Shown: piece by piece, positions 31,960 to 42,496 of the stretch | Layout: each line of letters starts with the position of its first letter | How positions within the stretch are numbered: the stretch's first letter is position 1 | Assembly (NCBI RefSeq): GCF_947623445.1 | Contig: NC_135240.1 | Location: forward strand, 25,854,001 to 25,918,000 | Direction of reading: 5' to 3' | Length of the DNA: 64,000 nucleotides | Source: Clavelina lepadiformis | Lineage: Eukaryota > Chordata > Ascidiacea > Aplousobranchia > Clavelinidae | Notes under the pieces: model-generated | What the model was told of the DNA's origin: nothing | The model's input: the letters and a program-made list of their open reading frames with translations, nothing else | Databases searched by the model: none | Made by a program: the position numbers and the translations under genes

Positions 31960-32973
31960 CGTAGCCAGCAAGCGAACTTGAATGGAATAGAGCACTGTTA
32001 ATGGAGTTATTTCTCAAGGTTCGTACAAGCGTCACAGTTAGTTCCCACTCCCAGTTACTAAATGTTTTGGATTCAAATCCCTGCCCAAGCGCTGGTCGTC
32101 TATTCTTAGGAAATAAAATGAAATTATCCTACAAGACATTGAAAGTTTAAGTGTGCAACAAGACTCTACAAAATTGAAGTTCAGTAACACACAAAAATTT
32201 CAGTCCCACAATGAAAAAAGGTGGAAAGGTATAAATCTACCGATAAGGTTGGACGTAAGCGATGGCGCAGTGAAAACAGCGGAGAACAGCAAATCAAAGG
32301 TTTTCGGTTCAAGCTTCTGGCCATCCAAGCCTAGTCCAAGAAGATTCTGTCGCATAGTTCCCACTCGAAGGTAGGCCACTGAACGTTTTGGGATCAAATC
32401 CCTGCCAAAAGGCTGGTCTTCTTTTCTTAGGAAATAAAACGAAATTATCCTAAAAGACTTTGAAAGTCGAAGTGTGTGATAGGACTCCATAAAATAGATT
32501 TTAACTCACATAAAAAAATTTCAGTCCCACAACGAAATAAGGTGAAAAGGTATAAATGTACCAGTTGTCAGTGAAGTAAGCGATGGCGCAGTGAAAACAT
32601 ATGCTAGCAGCAAATCAAAGGTTCTCGGTTCAAACCTCTGTCCATCCAAGCCTAGCCTAAGAAGATACCGTCGCATAGTTCCAACTTCCAGTTAGGTAAC
32701 TCAAGGTTTTGGGATCAAATCCCGGAGCAAGCGCTGGTGTTCCTATCTTAAGATACGACGAATTATTCCTGAAAGACTTTGAAAGTCAGTGTAATAAGTA
32801 AGTAAAAATTTACTCACATAAAAATATTTCAGTGCCGCCCTTTTCATGTTAAACGATAGAAATCCCCCGGGTGGGTGGGTACACACACCAGCTAAGTGGA
32901 AATTTCAGTGAACAGCAAGGCAAAGGTTCACGGTTCAAACCCAGTAAAAATTCGGTGGACTTGGGTTGGTCGG
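31960..32973 (+). repeat. ~1-kb tRNA-like module repeat, copy 5
   Basis: Modules at 32,259-32,326 and 32,580-32,647. Confidence 0.6.
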
Positions 32974-33013
32974 TGGTCTAGACGGGGAGTCCAGCTTGGC
33001 CACCAGCTCCGAG

Positions 33014-33190
33014 ACCAGCTGGCCAGACTCCCGTCTAGGCCACCAGCTGGCCAGACTCCCGTCTAGGCCACCAGCTGGCCAGACTCCCGTCTAGGCCACC
33101 AGCTGGCCAGACTCCCGTCTAGGCCACCAGCTGGCCAGACTCCCGTCTAGGCCACCAGCTGGCCAAGACTCCCGTCTAGGCCACCAGCTT
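33014..33190 (+). repeat. 28-bp satellite, ~6 copies
   Basis: Short tract at the place where its sister blocks carry 76 and 78 copies. One unit has an inserted A (GGCCAAGACT). Confidence 0.95.
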
Positions 33191-33252
33191 AGCCGGATTA
33201 GCGCGCTGGACTTCTAATCCAGAGGTTCCGGGTTCGAGACACGGCAGGGATT
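33189..33252 (+). pseudogene. Truncated tRNA-Arg(TCT) abutting satellite
   Basis: CCACCAGCTTAGCCGG fusion. T arm damaged (GAGACACGG). Confidence 0.78.
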
Positions 33253-33320
33253 ATTTGGCTTAATCTTTTAAAAAGCTAATCACTTAACTCTACATATTTG
33301 CATCCTAAATTGAGAAAACC

Positions 33321-33402
33321 GTTGTCGTGGCCAAGTGGTTAAGGCGACAGACTTGAAATTTGTTGGGTTTTGCCCGCGAAGGTTCGAATCCTGCCGACAA
33401 CG
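33321..33402 (+). tRNA. tRNA-Ser(TGA), relocated
   Basis: The arginine 3' flank (GAGAAAACC) joins the gene at a shared GTT, so the normal upstream DNA and octamer are missing. Stem TTTGT pairs by wobble. D arm GCCAAGTGG. Confidence 0.65.
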
Positions 33403-33478
33403 CTGACATAAATTTTCTTTTTCATAAGTGATTCGAGAAGTGTGCGATTTTATCAATTTGCATTGATCATTAAGCACA

Positions 33479-33560
33479 GTTGTCGTGGCCGAGTGGTTAA
33501 AGCGACAGACTTGAAATCTCTTGGGTTTTGCCCGCGAAGGTTCGAATCCTGCCGACAACG
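33479..33560 (+). tRNA. tRNA-Ser(TGA)
   Basis: GGTTAAAGCG D arm and one anticodon-stem mismatch (TCTCT). Strong terminator. Confidence 0.65.
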
Positions 33561-33636
33561 CTGACATAAATTTTCTTTTTCATAAGTGATTCGAGAAGTG
33601 TGCGATTTTATCAATTTGCATTGATCATTAAGCGCA

Positions 33637-33718
33637 GTTGTCGTGGTCGAGTGGTTAAGGCGACAGACTAGAAATCTGTTGGGCTCTGCCCGCGTAGGTT
33701 CGAATCCTGCCGACAACG
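33637..33718 (+). tRNA. tRNA-Ser(AGA)
   Basis: Consensus except GGTCGAGTGG in the D arm. Confidence 0.8.
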
Positions 33719-33793
33719 CTGACATAAACTTTCGTTTTCATAAGTCATTCGAGAAAAGTGCCATTTTTTTATTTGCATTTGACATTCATCACA

Positions 33794-33875
33794 GTTGTCG
33801 TGGCCAAGTGGTTCAGCCGACAGACTAGATATCTGTTGGGCTCTGCCCGCGTAGGTTCGAATCCTGCCGACAACG
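33794..33875 (+). tRNA. tRNA-Ser(AGA), D-arm variant
   Basis: GGTTCAGCC and loop CTAGATA as at 26,049. Confidence 0.55.
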
Positions 33876-33951
33876 CTGACATAAAATTACGTTTTCATAA
33901 GTGATTCGATAAAAGTTCGATTATATCTATTTGCATTGAACATTAAGCACA

Positions 33952-34033
33952 GTTGTCGTGGCCGAGTGGTTAAGGCGACAGACTTGAAATCTGTTGGGCT
34001 CTGCCCGCGTAGGTTCGAATCCTGCCGACAACG
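33952..34033 (+). tRNA. tRNA-Ser(TGA), consensus
   Basis: No mismatches, TTTTCTTTTT terminator. Confidence 0.92.
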
Positions 34034-34109
34034 CTGACATAAATTTTCTTTTTCATAAGTGATTCGAGAAGTGTGCGATGTTATCAATTTGCATTCATCA
34101 TTAAGCACA

Positions 34110-34191
34110 ATTGTCGTGGCCGAGTGGTTAAGGTGAAAGACTAGAAATCTTTTGGCATCTGCCCGCGTAGGTTCGAATCCTGCCGACAACG
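34110..34191 (+). tRNA. tRNA-Ser(AGA), rewired anticodon stem
   Basis: AAAGA/TCTTT as at 26,365. Followed by about 300 bp of TCTAG repeats before any T-run. Confidence 0.65.
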
Positions 34192-34201
34192 CTGACATAA
34201 C

Positions 34202-34500
34202 GTCTAGTCTAGTCTAGTCTAGTCTAGTCTAGTCTAGTCTAGTCTAGTCTAGTCTAGTCTAGTCTAGTCTAGTCTAGTCTAGTCTAGTCTAGTCTAGTCT
34301 AGTCTAGTCTAGTCTAGTCTAGTCTAGTCTAGTCTAGTCTAGTCTAGTCTAGTCTAGTCTAGTCTAGTCTAGTCTAGTCTAGTCTAGTCTAGTCTAGTCT
34401 AGTCTAGTCTAGTCTAGTCTAGTCTAGTCTAGTCTAGTCTAGTCTAGTCTAGTCTAGTCTAGTCTAGTCTAGTCTAGTCTAGTCTAGTCTAGTCTAGTCT
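34202..34500 (+). repeat. (TCTAG)n, ~60 copies
   Basis: About 300 bp of uninterrupted pentamer, by far the longest such run in the window. Confidence 0.97.
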
Positions 34501-34716
34501 TAGTCATATTTTTCAAAGCTTTTCACTTAACTGTACATATTTTCATCCTAAATTGAGCAAATCATTAACATCATCGTCTACGTCTTCATCGTTGCATGTA
34601 TCTGTGAATGTTACACAGTCACGAGCGAAAACCACCGTGACATTAGTGCTAAATTAAGCCGTTTACTGGTTTTGTTGTAAGTATTATTAGAACGGAGATC
34701 CATATGAAACATCGAG

Positions 34717-34834
34717 GTCAGGATGGACGAATGGTCTAAGGCGCCAGACTCAAGCAGAGGCTTAGTCGCTTTGTGCGGCTCTAGGGTGTTCTGGTCTCCG
34801 AATCTAAGCGTGGGTTCGAATCCCACTTCTGACA
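34717..34834 (+). tRNA. tRNA-Leu(CAA) with intron
   Basis: Intron at 34,755-34,788. The upstream TATA-like motif is changed to ATATGAAA. Confidence 0.78.
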
Positions 34835-35003
34835 GTAGTTTTGGAAAGTTTTACTTCACATATATGCTAACTTTGTGTCGGATTGCATTGATGTGAACAG
34901 TAAAATTGAACATTGCGAAATTTATTTCTTAGTTCCACAACGGTTCGATCAAGTAATTTTTTCCGATTTTCTAGACTGGAGGGTAAAAGGTTGGTATGAG
35001 TTT

Positions 35004-35077
35004 GTCTCTGTGGCGCAATGGATTAGCGCGTTGTACTTCTAATCCAGAGGTTCCGGGTTCGAGTCCCGACAGGGTTG
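35004..35077 (+). tRNA. tRNA-Arg(TCT), damaged
   Basis: Same lesions as 27,004. Confidence 0.6.
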
Positions 35078-35298
35078 ATTGGCTTAATACTTTAAAAAGC
35101 TAATCACTTAACTCTACATATTTTCATCCTAAATTGAGAAAACCGTTAACATCATCGTCTACGGCTTCTATAAAGTAAATCTAGAATGAAACAATCTGGA
35201 TTGGTGCGTTGTATTTATCCTCGATTAAACATCGTTGCTTGGATCTGTGAATTTTATACAGCCACGAGTAAAACAACCGTGATATTAGTGCTAATATT

Positions 35299-35446
35299 AG
35301 CAGGATGGCCGAGTGGTCTAAGGCGCCAGACTCAAGCAGAGGCATAGTCGCTTTGTGCGGCTCTAGAGGCGTGGGTTCGAATCCCTAGTAGTAGACTAGA
35401 TATCTGTTGAGCTCTGCCGGCGGATGTTCGAATCCTGCCGACAACG
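35299..35446 (+). pseudogene. Leu/Ser chimeric tRNA, 5' shortened
   Basis: Same fusion as 27,299. Confidence 0.75.
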
Positions 35447-35522
35447 CTGACATAAGATTTCTTTTTCATAAGTGATTCGAGAAGTGTGCGATTTTATCAA
35501 TTTGCATTGATCATTAAGCACA

Positions 35523-35604
35523 GTTGTCGTGGCCGAGTGGTTAAGGTGACAGATTAGAAATCTCTTGGGATCTGCCCGCGTAGGTTCGAATCCTGCCCAC
35601 AACG
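35523..35604 (+). tRNA. tRNA-Ser(AGA), variant
   Basis: Same sequence as 27,523. Confidence 0.5.
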
Positions 35605-35621
35605 CTGACATAACGTCTAGT

Positions 35622-36635
35622 CGTAGCCAGCAAGCGAACTTGAATGGAATAGAGCACTGTTAATGGCGTTATTTCTCAAGGTTCGTACAAGCGTCACAGT
35701 TAGTTCCCACTCCCAGTTACTAAATGTTTTGGATTCAAATCCCTGCCCAAGCGCTGGTCGTCTATTCTTAGGAAATAAAATGAAATTATCCTACAAGACA
35801 TTGAAAGTTTAAGTGTGCAACAAGACTCTACAAAATTGAAGTTCAGTAACACACAAAAATTTCAGTCCCACAATGAAAAAAGGTGGAAAGGTATAAATCT
35901 ACCGATAAGGTTGGACGTAAGCGATGGCGCAGTGAAAACAGCGGAGAACAGCAAATCAAAGGTTTTCGGTTCAAGCTTCTGGCCATCCAAGCCTAGTCCA
36001 AGAAGATTCTGTCGCATAGTTCCCACTCGAAGGTAGGCCACTGAACGTTTTGGGATCAAATCCCTGCCAAAAGGCTGGTCTTCTTTTCTTAGGAAATAAA
36101 ACGAAATTATCCTAAAAGACTTTGAAAGTCGAAGTGTGTGATAGGACTCCATAAAATAGATTTTAACTCACATAAAAAAATTTCAGTCCCACAACGAAAT
36201 AAGGTGAAAAGGTATAAATGTACCAGTTGTCAGTGAAGTAAGCGATGGCGCAGTGAAAACATATGCTAGCAGCAAATCAAAGGTTCTCGGTTCAAACCTC
36301 TGTCCATCCAAGCCTAGCCTAAGAAGATACCGTCGCATAGTTCCAACTTCCAGTTAGGTAACTCAAGGTTTTGGGATCAAATCCCGGAGCAAGCGCTGGT
36401 GTTCCTATCTTAAGATACGACGAATTATTCCTGAAAGACTTTGAAAGTCAGTGTAATAAGTAAGTAAAAATTTACTCACATAAAAATATTTCAGTGCCGC
36501 CCTTTTCATGTTAAACGATAGAAATCCCCCGGGTGGGTGGGTACACACACCAGCTAAGTGGAAATTTCAGTGAACAGCAAGGCAAAGGTTCACGGTTCAA
36601 ACCCAGTAAAAATTCGGTGGACTTGGGTTGGTCGG
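35622..36635 (+). repeat. ~1-kb tRNA-like module repeat, copy 6
   Basis: Modules at 35,921-35,988 and 36,242-36,309. Confidence 0.6.
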
Positions 36636-36675
36636 TGGTCTAGACGGGGAGTCCAGCTTGGCCACCAGCTCCGAG

Positions 36676-38866
36676 ACCAGCTGGCCAGACTCCCGTCTAG
36701 GCCACCAGCTGGCCAGACTCCCGTCTAGGCCACCAGCTGGCCAGACTCCCGTCTAGGCCACCAGCTGGCCAGACTCCCGTCTAGGCCACCAGCTGGCCAG
36801 ACTCCCGTCTAGGCCACCAGCTGGCCAGACTCCCGTCTAGGCCACCAGCTGGCCAGACTCCCGTCTAGGCCACCAGCTGGCCAGACTCCCGTCTAGGCCA
36901 CCAGCTGGCCAGACTCCCGTCTAGGCCACCAGCTGGCCAGACTCCCGTCTAGGCCACCAGCTGGCCAGACTCCCGTCTAGGCCACCAGCTGGCCAGACTC
37001 CCGTCTAGGCCACCAGCTGGCCAGACTCCCGTCTAGGCCACCAGCTGGCCAGACTCCCGTCTAGGCCACCAGCTGGCCAGACTCCCGTCTAGGCCACCAG
37101 CTGGCCAGACTCCCGTCTAGGCCACCAGCTGGCCAGACTCCCGTCTAGGCCACCAGCTGGCCAGACTCCCGTCTAGGCCACCAGCTGGCCAGACTCCCGT
37201 CTAGGCCACCAGCTGGCCAGACTCCCGTCTAGGCCACCAGCTGGCCAGACTCCCGTCTAGGCCACCAGCTGGCCAGACTCCCGTCTAGGCCACCAGCTGG
37301 CCAGACTCCCGTCTAGGCCACCAGCTGGCCAGACTCCCGTCTAGGCCACCAGCTGGCCAGACTCCCGTCTAGGCCACCAGCTGGCCAGACTCCCGTCTAG
37401 GCCACCAGCTGGCCAGACTCCCGTCTAGGCCACCAGCTGGCCAGACTCCCGTCTAGGCCACCAGCTGGCCAGACTCCCGTCTAGGCCACCAGCTGGCCAG
37501 ACTCCCGTCTAGGCCACCAGCTGGCCAGACTCCCGTCTAGGCCACCAGCTGGCCAGACTCCCGTCTAGGCCACCAGCTGGCCAGACTCCCGTCTAGGCCA
37601 CCAGCTGGCCAGACTCCCGTCTAGGCCACCAGCTGGCCAGACTCCCGTCTAGGCCACCAGCTGGCCAGACTCCCGTCTAGGCCACCAGCTGGCCAGACTC
37701 CCGTCTAGGCCACCAGCTGGCCAGACTCCCGTCTAGGCCACCAGCTGGCCAGACTCCCGTCTAGGCCACCAGCTGGCCAGACTCCCGTCTAGGCCACCAG
37801 CTGGCCAGACTCCCGTCTAGGCCACCAGCTGGCCAGACTCCCGTCTAGGCCACCAGCTGGCCAGACTCCCGTCTAGGCCACCAGCTGGCCAGACTCCCGT
37901 CTAGGCCACCAGCTGGCCAGACTCCCGTCTAGGCCACCAGCTGGCCAGACTCCCGTCTAGGCCACCAGCTGGCCAGACTCCCGTCTAGGCCACCAGCTGG
38001 CCAGACTCCCGTCTAGGCCACCAGCTGGCCAGACTCCCGTCTAGGCCACCAGCTGGCCAGACTCCCGTCTAGGCCACCAGCTGGCCAGACTCCCGTCTAG
38101 GCCACCAGCTGGCCAGACTCCCGTCTAGGCCACCAGCTGGCCAGACTCCCGTCTAGGCCACCAGCTGGCCAGACTCCCGTCTAGGCCACCAGCTGGCCAG
38201 ACTCCCGTCTAGGCCACCAGCTGGCCAGACTCCCGTCTAGGCCACCAGCTGGCCAGACTCCCGTCTAGGCCACCAGCTGGCCAGACTCCCGTCTAGGCCA
38301 CCAGCTGGCCAGACTCCCGTCTAGGCCACCAGCTGGCCAGACTCCCGTCTAGGCCACCAGCTGGCCAGACTCCCGTCTAGGCCACCAGCTGGCCAGACTC
38401 CCGTCTAGGCCACCAGCTGGCCAGACTCCCGTCTAGGCCACCAGCTGGCCAGACTCCCGTCTAGGCCACCAGCTGGCCAGACTCCCGTCTAGGCCACCAG
38501 CTGGCCAGACTCCCGTCTAGGCCACCAGCTGGCCAGACTCCCGTCTAGGCCACCAGCTGGCCAGACTCCCGTCTAGGCCACCAGCTGGCCAGACTCCCGT
38601 CTAGGCCACCAGCTGGCCAGACTCCCGTCTAGGCCACCAGCTGGCCAGACTCCCGTCTAGGCCACCAGCTGGCCAGACTCCCGTCTAGGCCACCAGCTGG
38701 CCAGACTCCCGTCTAGGCCACCAGCTGGCCAGACTCCCGTCTAGGCCACCAGCTGGCCAGACTCCCGTCTAGGCCACCAGCTGGCCAGACTCCCGTCTAG
38801 GCCACCAGCTGGCCAGACTCCCGTCTAGGCCACCAGCTGGCCAGACTCCCGTCTAGGCCACCAGCT
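36676..38866 (+). repeat. 28-bp satellite array, ~78 copies
   Basis: Same unit as at 28,676 with no variant seen. Its end is cut in the middle of a unit (CCAGCT) by the truncated arginine tRNA. Confidence 0.97.
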
Positions 38867-38929
38867 TAGCCGGATTAGCGCGCTGGACTTCTAATCCAGA
38901 GGTTCCGGGTTCGAGACACGGCAGGGATT
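38865..38929 (+). pseudogene. Truncated tRNA-Arg(TCT) abutting satellite
   Basis: Same fusion and GAGACACGG lesion as 33,189. Confidence 0.78.
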
Positions 38930-39150
38930 ATTTGGCTTAATATTTTAAAAAGCTAATCACTTAACTCTACATATTTTCATCCTAAATTGAGCAAATCATT
39001 AACATCATCGTTCACGTCTTTATCGTTGCATGTATCTGTGAATGTTACACAGTCACGAGCGAAAACCACCGAGACATTAGTGCAAAATTAAGCCGTTTAC
39101 TGGTTTTGTTGTAAGTATTATTAGAACGGAGATCCATATAAAACATCGAG

Positions 39151-39268
39151 GTCAGGATGGACGAATGGTCTAAGGCGCCAGACTCAAGCAGAGGCCTAGT
39201 CGCTTTGTTCGGCTCTAGGGTGTTCTGGTCTCCGAATCTAAGCGTGGGTTCGAATCCCACTTCTGACA
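39151..39268 (+). tRNA. tRNA-Leu(CAA) with intron
   Basis: Intron at 39,189-39,222 with two changes (GGCCTAG, TTGTTCGG). Its upstream flank begins within arginine 3' flank, joined in the shared CATCCTAAATTGAG. Confidence 0.78.
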
Positions 39269-39450
39269 GTAGTTTTGGAAAGTTTTACTTCACATATATG
39301 CTAACTTTGTGTCGGATTGCATTGATGTGAACAGTAAAATTGAACATTGCGAAATTTATTTCTTAGTTCCACAACGGTTCGATCAAGTAATTTTTTCCGA
39401 TTTTCTAGACTGGATCGTTTTTTTACAGGGTAAAAGGTTGGTATGAGTTT

Positions 39451-39524
39451 GTCTCTGTGGCGCAATGGATTAGCGCGTTGGACTTCTAATCCAGAGGTTC
39501 CGGGTTCGAGTCCCAGCAGGGATG
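39451..39524 (+). tRNA. tRNA-Arg(TCT)
   Basis: Like 2,642, one T-stem mismatch. Confidence 0.8.
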
Positions 39525-39805
39525 ATTGGCTTAATATTTTAAAAAGCTAATCACTTAACTCTACATATTTTCATCCTAAATTGAGAAAACCGTTAACATC
39601 ATCGTCTACGGCTTCTATAAAGTAAATCTAGAATGAAACAATCTGGATTGGTGCGTTGTATTTATCCTCGATTAAACATCGTTGCTTGGATCTGTGAATT
39701 TTATACAGCCACGAGTAAAACAACCGTGATATTAGTGCTAAATTTAGCCTTTACCTAGTTTTGTGGTAATTATTATAAGAACGGAAATCCATACAAAACA
39801 TCAGG

Positions 39806-39953
39806 GTCAGGATGGCCGAGTGGTCTAAGGCGCCAGACTCAAGCAGGGGCTTAGACGCTTTGTGCGGCTCTAGAGGCGTGGGTTCGAATCCTTAGTAGTA
39901 GACTAGATATCTGTTGAGCTCTGCCGGCGGATGTTCGAATCCTGCCGACAACA
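39806..39953 (+). pseudogene. Leu/Ser chimeric tRNA
   Basis: GGGGCTTAGACGC intron and lost spacer as at 25,550. Confidence 0.78.
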
Positions 39954-39989
39954 ATTGATTTTATCAATTTGCATTGATCATTAAGCACA

Positions 39990-40071
39990 ATTGTCGTGGC
40001 CGAGTGGTTAAGGCGACAGACTTGAAATCTGTTGGGCTTTGCCCGCGAAGGTTCGAATCCTGCCGACAACG
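39990..40071 (+). tRNA. tRNA-Ser(TGA), A at position 1
   Basis: Same sequence as 25,734. Confidence 0.68.
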
Positions 40072-40147
40072 CTGACATAAATTTTCTTTTTCATAAGTGA
40101 TTCGAGAAGTGTGCGATTTTATCAATTTGCATTGATCATTAAGCACA

Positions 40148-40229
40148 GTTGTCGTGGCCGAGTGGTTAAGGCGACAGACTAGAAATCTGTTGGGCTCTGC
40201 CCGCGTAGGTTCGAATCCTGCCGACAACG
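40148..40229 (+). tRNA. tRNA-Ser(AGA), consensus
   Basis: All stems paired, TTTT follows. Confidence 0.92.
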
Positions 40230-40304
40230 CTGACATAAACTTTCGTTTTCATAAGTCATTCGAGAAAAGTGCCATTTTTTTATTTGCATTTGACATTCAT
40301 CACA

Positions 40305-40386
40305 GTTGTCGTGGCCAAGTGGTTCAGCCGACAGACTAGATATCTGTTGGGCTCTGCCCGCGTAGGTTCGAATCCTGCCGACAACG
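40305..40386 (+). tRNA. tRNA-Ser(AGA), D-arm variant
   Basis: GGTTCAGCC and CTAGATA loop. Confidence 0.55.
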
Positions 40387-40462
40387 CTGACATAAAATTA
40401 CGTTTTCATAAGTGATTCGATAAAAGTTCGATTATATCTATTTGCATTGAACATTAAGCACA

Positions 40463-40544
40463 GTTGTCGTGGCCGAGTGGTTAAGGCGACAGACTTGAAA
40501 TCTGTTGGGCTCTGCCCGCGTAGGTTCGAATCCTGCCGACAACG
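40463..40544 (+). tRNA. tRNA-Ser(TGA), consensus
   Basis: No mismatches. TTTT terminator of the ACGTTTTC type. Confidence 0.92.
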
Positions 40545-40620
40545 CTGACATAAAATTACGTTTTCATAAGTGATTCGATAAAAGTTCGATTATATCTATT
40601 TGCATTCATCATTAAGCACA

Positions 40621-40702
40621 ATTGTCGTGGCCGAGTGGTTAAGGTGAAAGACTAGAAATCTTTTGGCATCTGCCCGCGTAGGTTCGAATCCTGCCGACAA
40701 CG
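40621..40702 (+). tRNA. tRNA-Ser(AGA), rewired anticodon stem
   Basis: AAAGA/TCTTT, A1, before a TCTAG run. Confidence 0.65.
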
Positions 40703-40712
40703 CTGACATAAC

Positions 40713-40760
40713 GTCTAGTCTAGTCTAGTCTAGTCTAGTCTAGTCTAGTCTAGTCTAGTC
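40713..40760 (+). repeat. (TCTAG)n, ~9-10 copies
   Basis: Pure pentamer run. Confidence 0.95.
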
Positions 40761-40977
40761 TTAGTCATATTTTTCAAAGCTTTTCACTTAACTGTACATA
40801 TTTTCATCTTAAATTGAGCAAATCATTAACATCATCGTCCACGTCTTCATCGTTGCATGTATCTGTGAATGTTACACAGTCACGAGCGAAAACCACCGTG
40901 ACATTAGTGCTAATTTAAGCCGTTTACTGGTTTTGTTGTAAGTATTATTAGAACGGAGATCCATGTAAAACATCGAG

Positions 40978-41095
40978 GTCAGGATGGACGAATGGTCTAA
41001 GGCGCCAGACTCAAGCAAAGGCTTAGTCGCTTTGTGCGGCTCTAGGGTGTTCTGGTCTCCGAATCTAAGCGTGAGTTCGAATCCCACTTCTAACA
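40978..41095 (+). tRNA. tRNA-Leu(CAA) with intron, decayed
   Basis: Intron at 41,016-41,049. Extra lesions: GTGAGTTCG in the T arm and CTTCTAACA at the 3' end, each losing a pair. Upstream ATGTAAAA. Confidence 0.65.
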
Positions 41096-41275
41096 GTAGT
41101 TTTGGAAAGTTTTACTTCACATATATGCTAACTTTGTGTCGGATTGCATTGATGTGAACAGTAAAATTGAACATTGCGAAATTTATTTCTTAGTTCCACA
41201 ACGGTTCGATCAAGTAATTTTTTCCGATTTTCTAGACTGGATCGTTTTTAAAGGGTAAAAGGTTGGTATGAGTTT

Positions 41276-41349
41276 GTCTCTGTGGCGCAATGGATTAGCG
41301 CGTTGGACTTCTAATCCAGAGGTTCCGGGTTCGAGTCCCGGCAGGGTTG
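41276..41349 (+). tRNA. tRNA-Arg(TCT)
   Basis: Perfect T stem, 3' CAGGGTT. Confidence 0.82.
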
Positions 41350-41570
41350 ATTGGCTTAATATTTTAAAAAGCTAATCACTTAACTCTACATATTTTCATC
41401 CTAAATTGAGAAAACCGTTAACATCATCGTCTACGGCTTCTATAAAGTAAATCTAGAATGAAACAATCTGGATTGGTGCGTTGTATTTATCCTCGATTAA
41501 ACATCGTTGCTTGGATCTGTGAATTTTATACAGCCACGAGTAAAACAACCGTGATATTAGTGCTAATATT

Positions 41571-41718
41571 AGCAGGATGGCCGAGTGGTCTAAGGCGCCA
41601 GACTCAAGCAGAGGCATAGTCGCTTTGTGCGGCTCTAGAGGCGTGGGTTCGAATCCCTAGTAGTAGACTAGATATCGGTTGAGCTCTGCCGGCGTAGGTT
41701 CGAATCCTGCCGACAACG
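41571..41718 (+). pseudogene. Leu/Ser chimeric tRNA, 5' shortened
   Basis: CTAATATTAG fusion. Unlike the other chimeras, its serine half has the consensus GTAGGTTCG T arm, suggesting gene conversion from an intact serine copy. Confidence 0.75.
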
Positions 41719-41794
41719 CTGACATAAGATTTCTTTTTCATAAGTGATTCGAGAAGTGTACGATTTTATCAATTTGCATTGATCATTAAGCACA

Positions 41795-41876
41795 GTTGTC
41801 GTGGCCGAGTGGTTAAGGTGAAAGACTAGAAATCTGTTGGCATCTGCCCGCGTAGGTTCGAATCCTGCCGACAACG
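41795..41876 (+). tRNA. tRNA-Ser(AGA), half-rewired stem
   Basis: AAAGA/TCTGT leaves one mismatch, a possible intermediate towards AAAGA/TCTTT. Confidence 0.6.
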
Positions 41877-41886
41877 CTGACATAAC

Positions 41887-41920
41887 GTCTAGTCTAGTCT
41901 AGTCTAGTCTAGTCTAGTCT
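41887..41920 (+). repeat. (TCTAG)n, ~7 copies
   Basis: Pure pentamer run. Confidence 0.95.
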
Positions 41921-42136
41921 TAGTCATATTTTTCAAAGCTTTTCACTTAACTGTACATATTTTCATCTTAAATTGAGCAAATCATTAACATCATCGTCCA
42001 CGTCTTCATCGTTGCATGTATCTGTGAATGTTACACAGTCACGAGCGAAAACCACCGTGACATTAGTGCTAAATTAAGCCGTTTACTGGTTTTGTTGTAA
42101 GTATTATTAGAACGGAGATCCATATAAAACATCGAG

Positions 42137-42254
42137 GTCAGGATGGACGAATGGTCTAAGGCGCCAGACTCAAGCAGAGGCTTAGTCGCTTTGTGCGGCT
42201 CTAGGGTGTTCTGGTCTCCGAATCTAAGCGTGGGTTCGAATCCCACTTCTGACA
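42137..42254 (+). tRNA. tRNA-Leu(CAA) with intron
   Basis: Intron at 42,175-42,208, mature part as at 2,343. Confidence 0.8.
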
Positions 42255-42422
42255 GTAGTTTGGAAAGTTTTACTTCACATATATGCTAACTTTGTGTCGG
42301 ATTGCATTGATGTGAACAGTAAAATTGAACATTGCGAAATTTATTTCTTAGTTCCACAACGGTTCGATCAAGTAATTTTTTCCGATTTTCTAGACTGGAG
42401 GGTAAAACGTTGGTATGAGTTT

Positions 42423-42496
42423 GTCTCTGTGGCGCAATGGATTAGCGCGTTGGACTTCTAATCCAGAGGTTCCGGGTTCGAGTCCCGGCAGGGATG
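42423..42496 (+). tRNA. tRNA-Arg(TCT), best copy
   Basis: The only arginine copy here with both the paired acceptor (CAGGGAT) and a perfect T stem (CCGGG/CCCGG) plus an intact anticodon stem. Confidence 0.92.

Noticed and set aside
28676-38866. 28-bp repeats as a CRISPR array
   Set aside because: There are no spacers. Units abut directly and the genome is eukaryotic.
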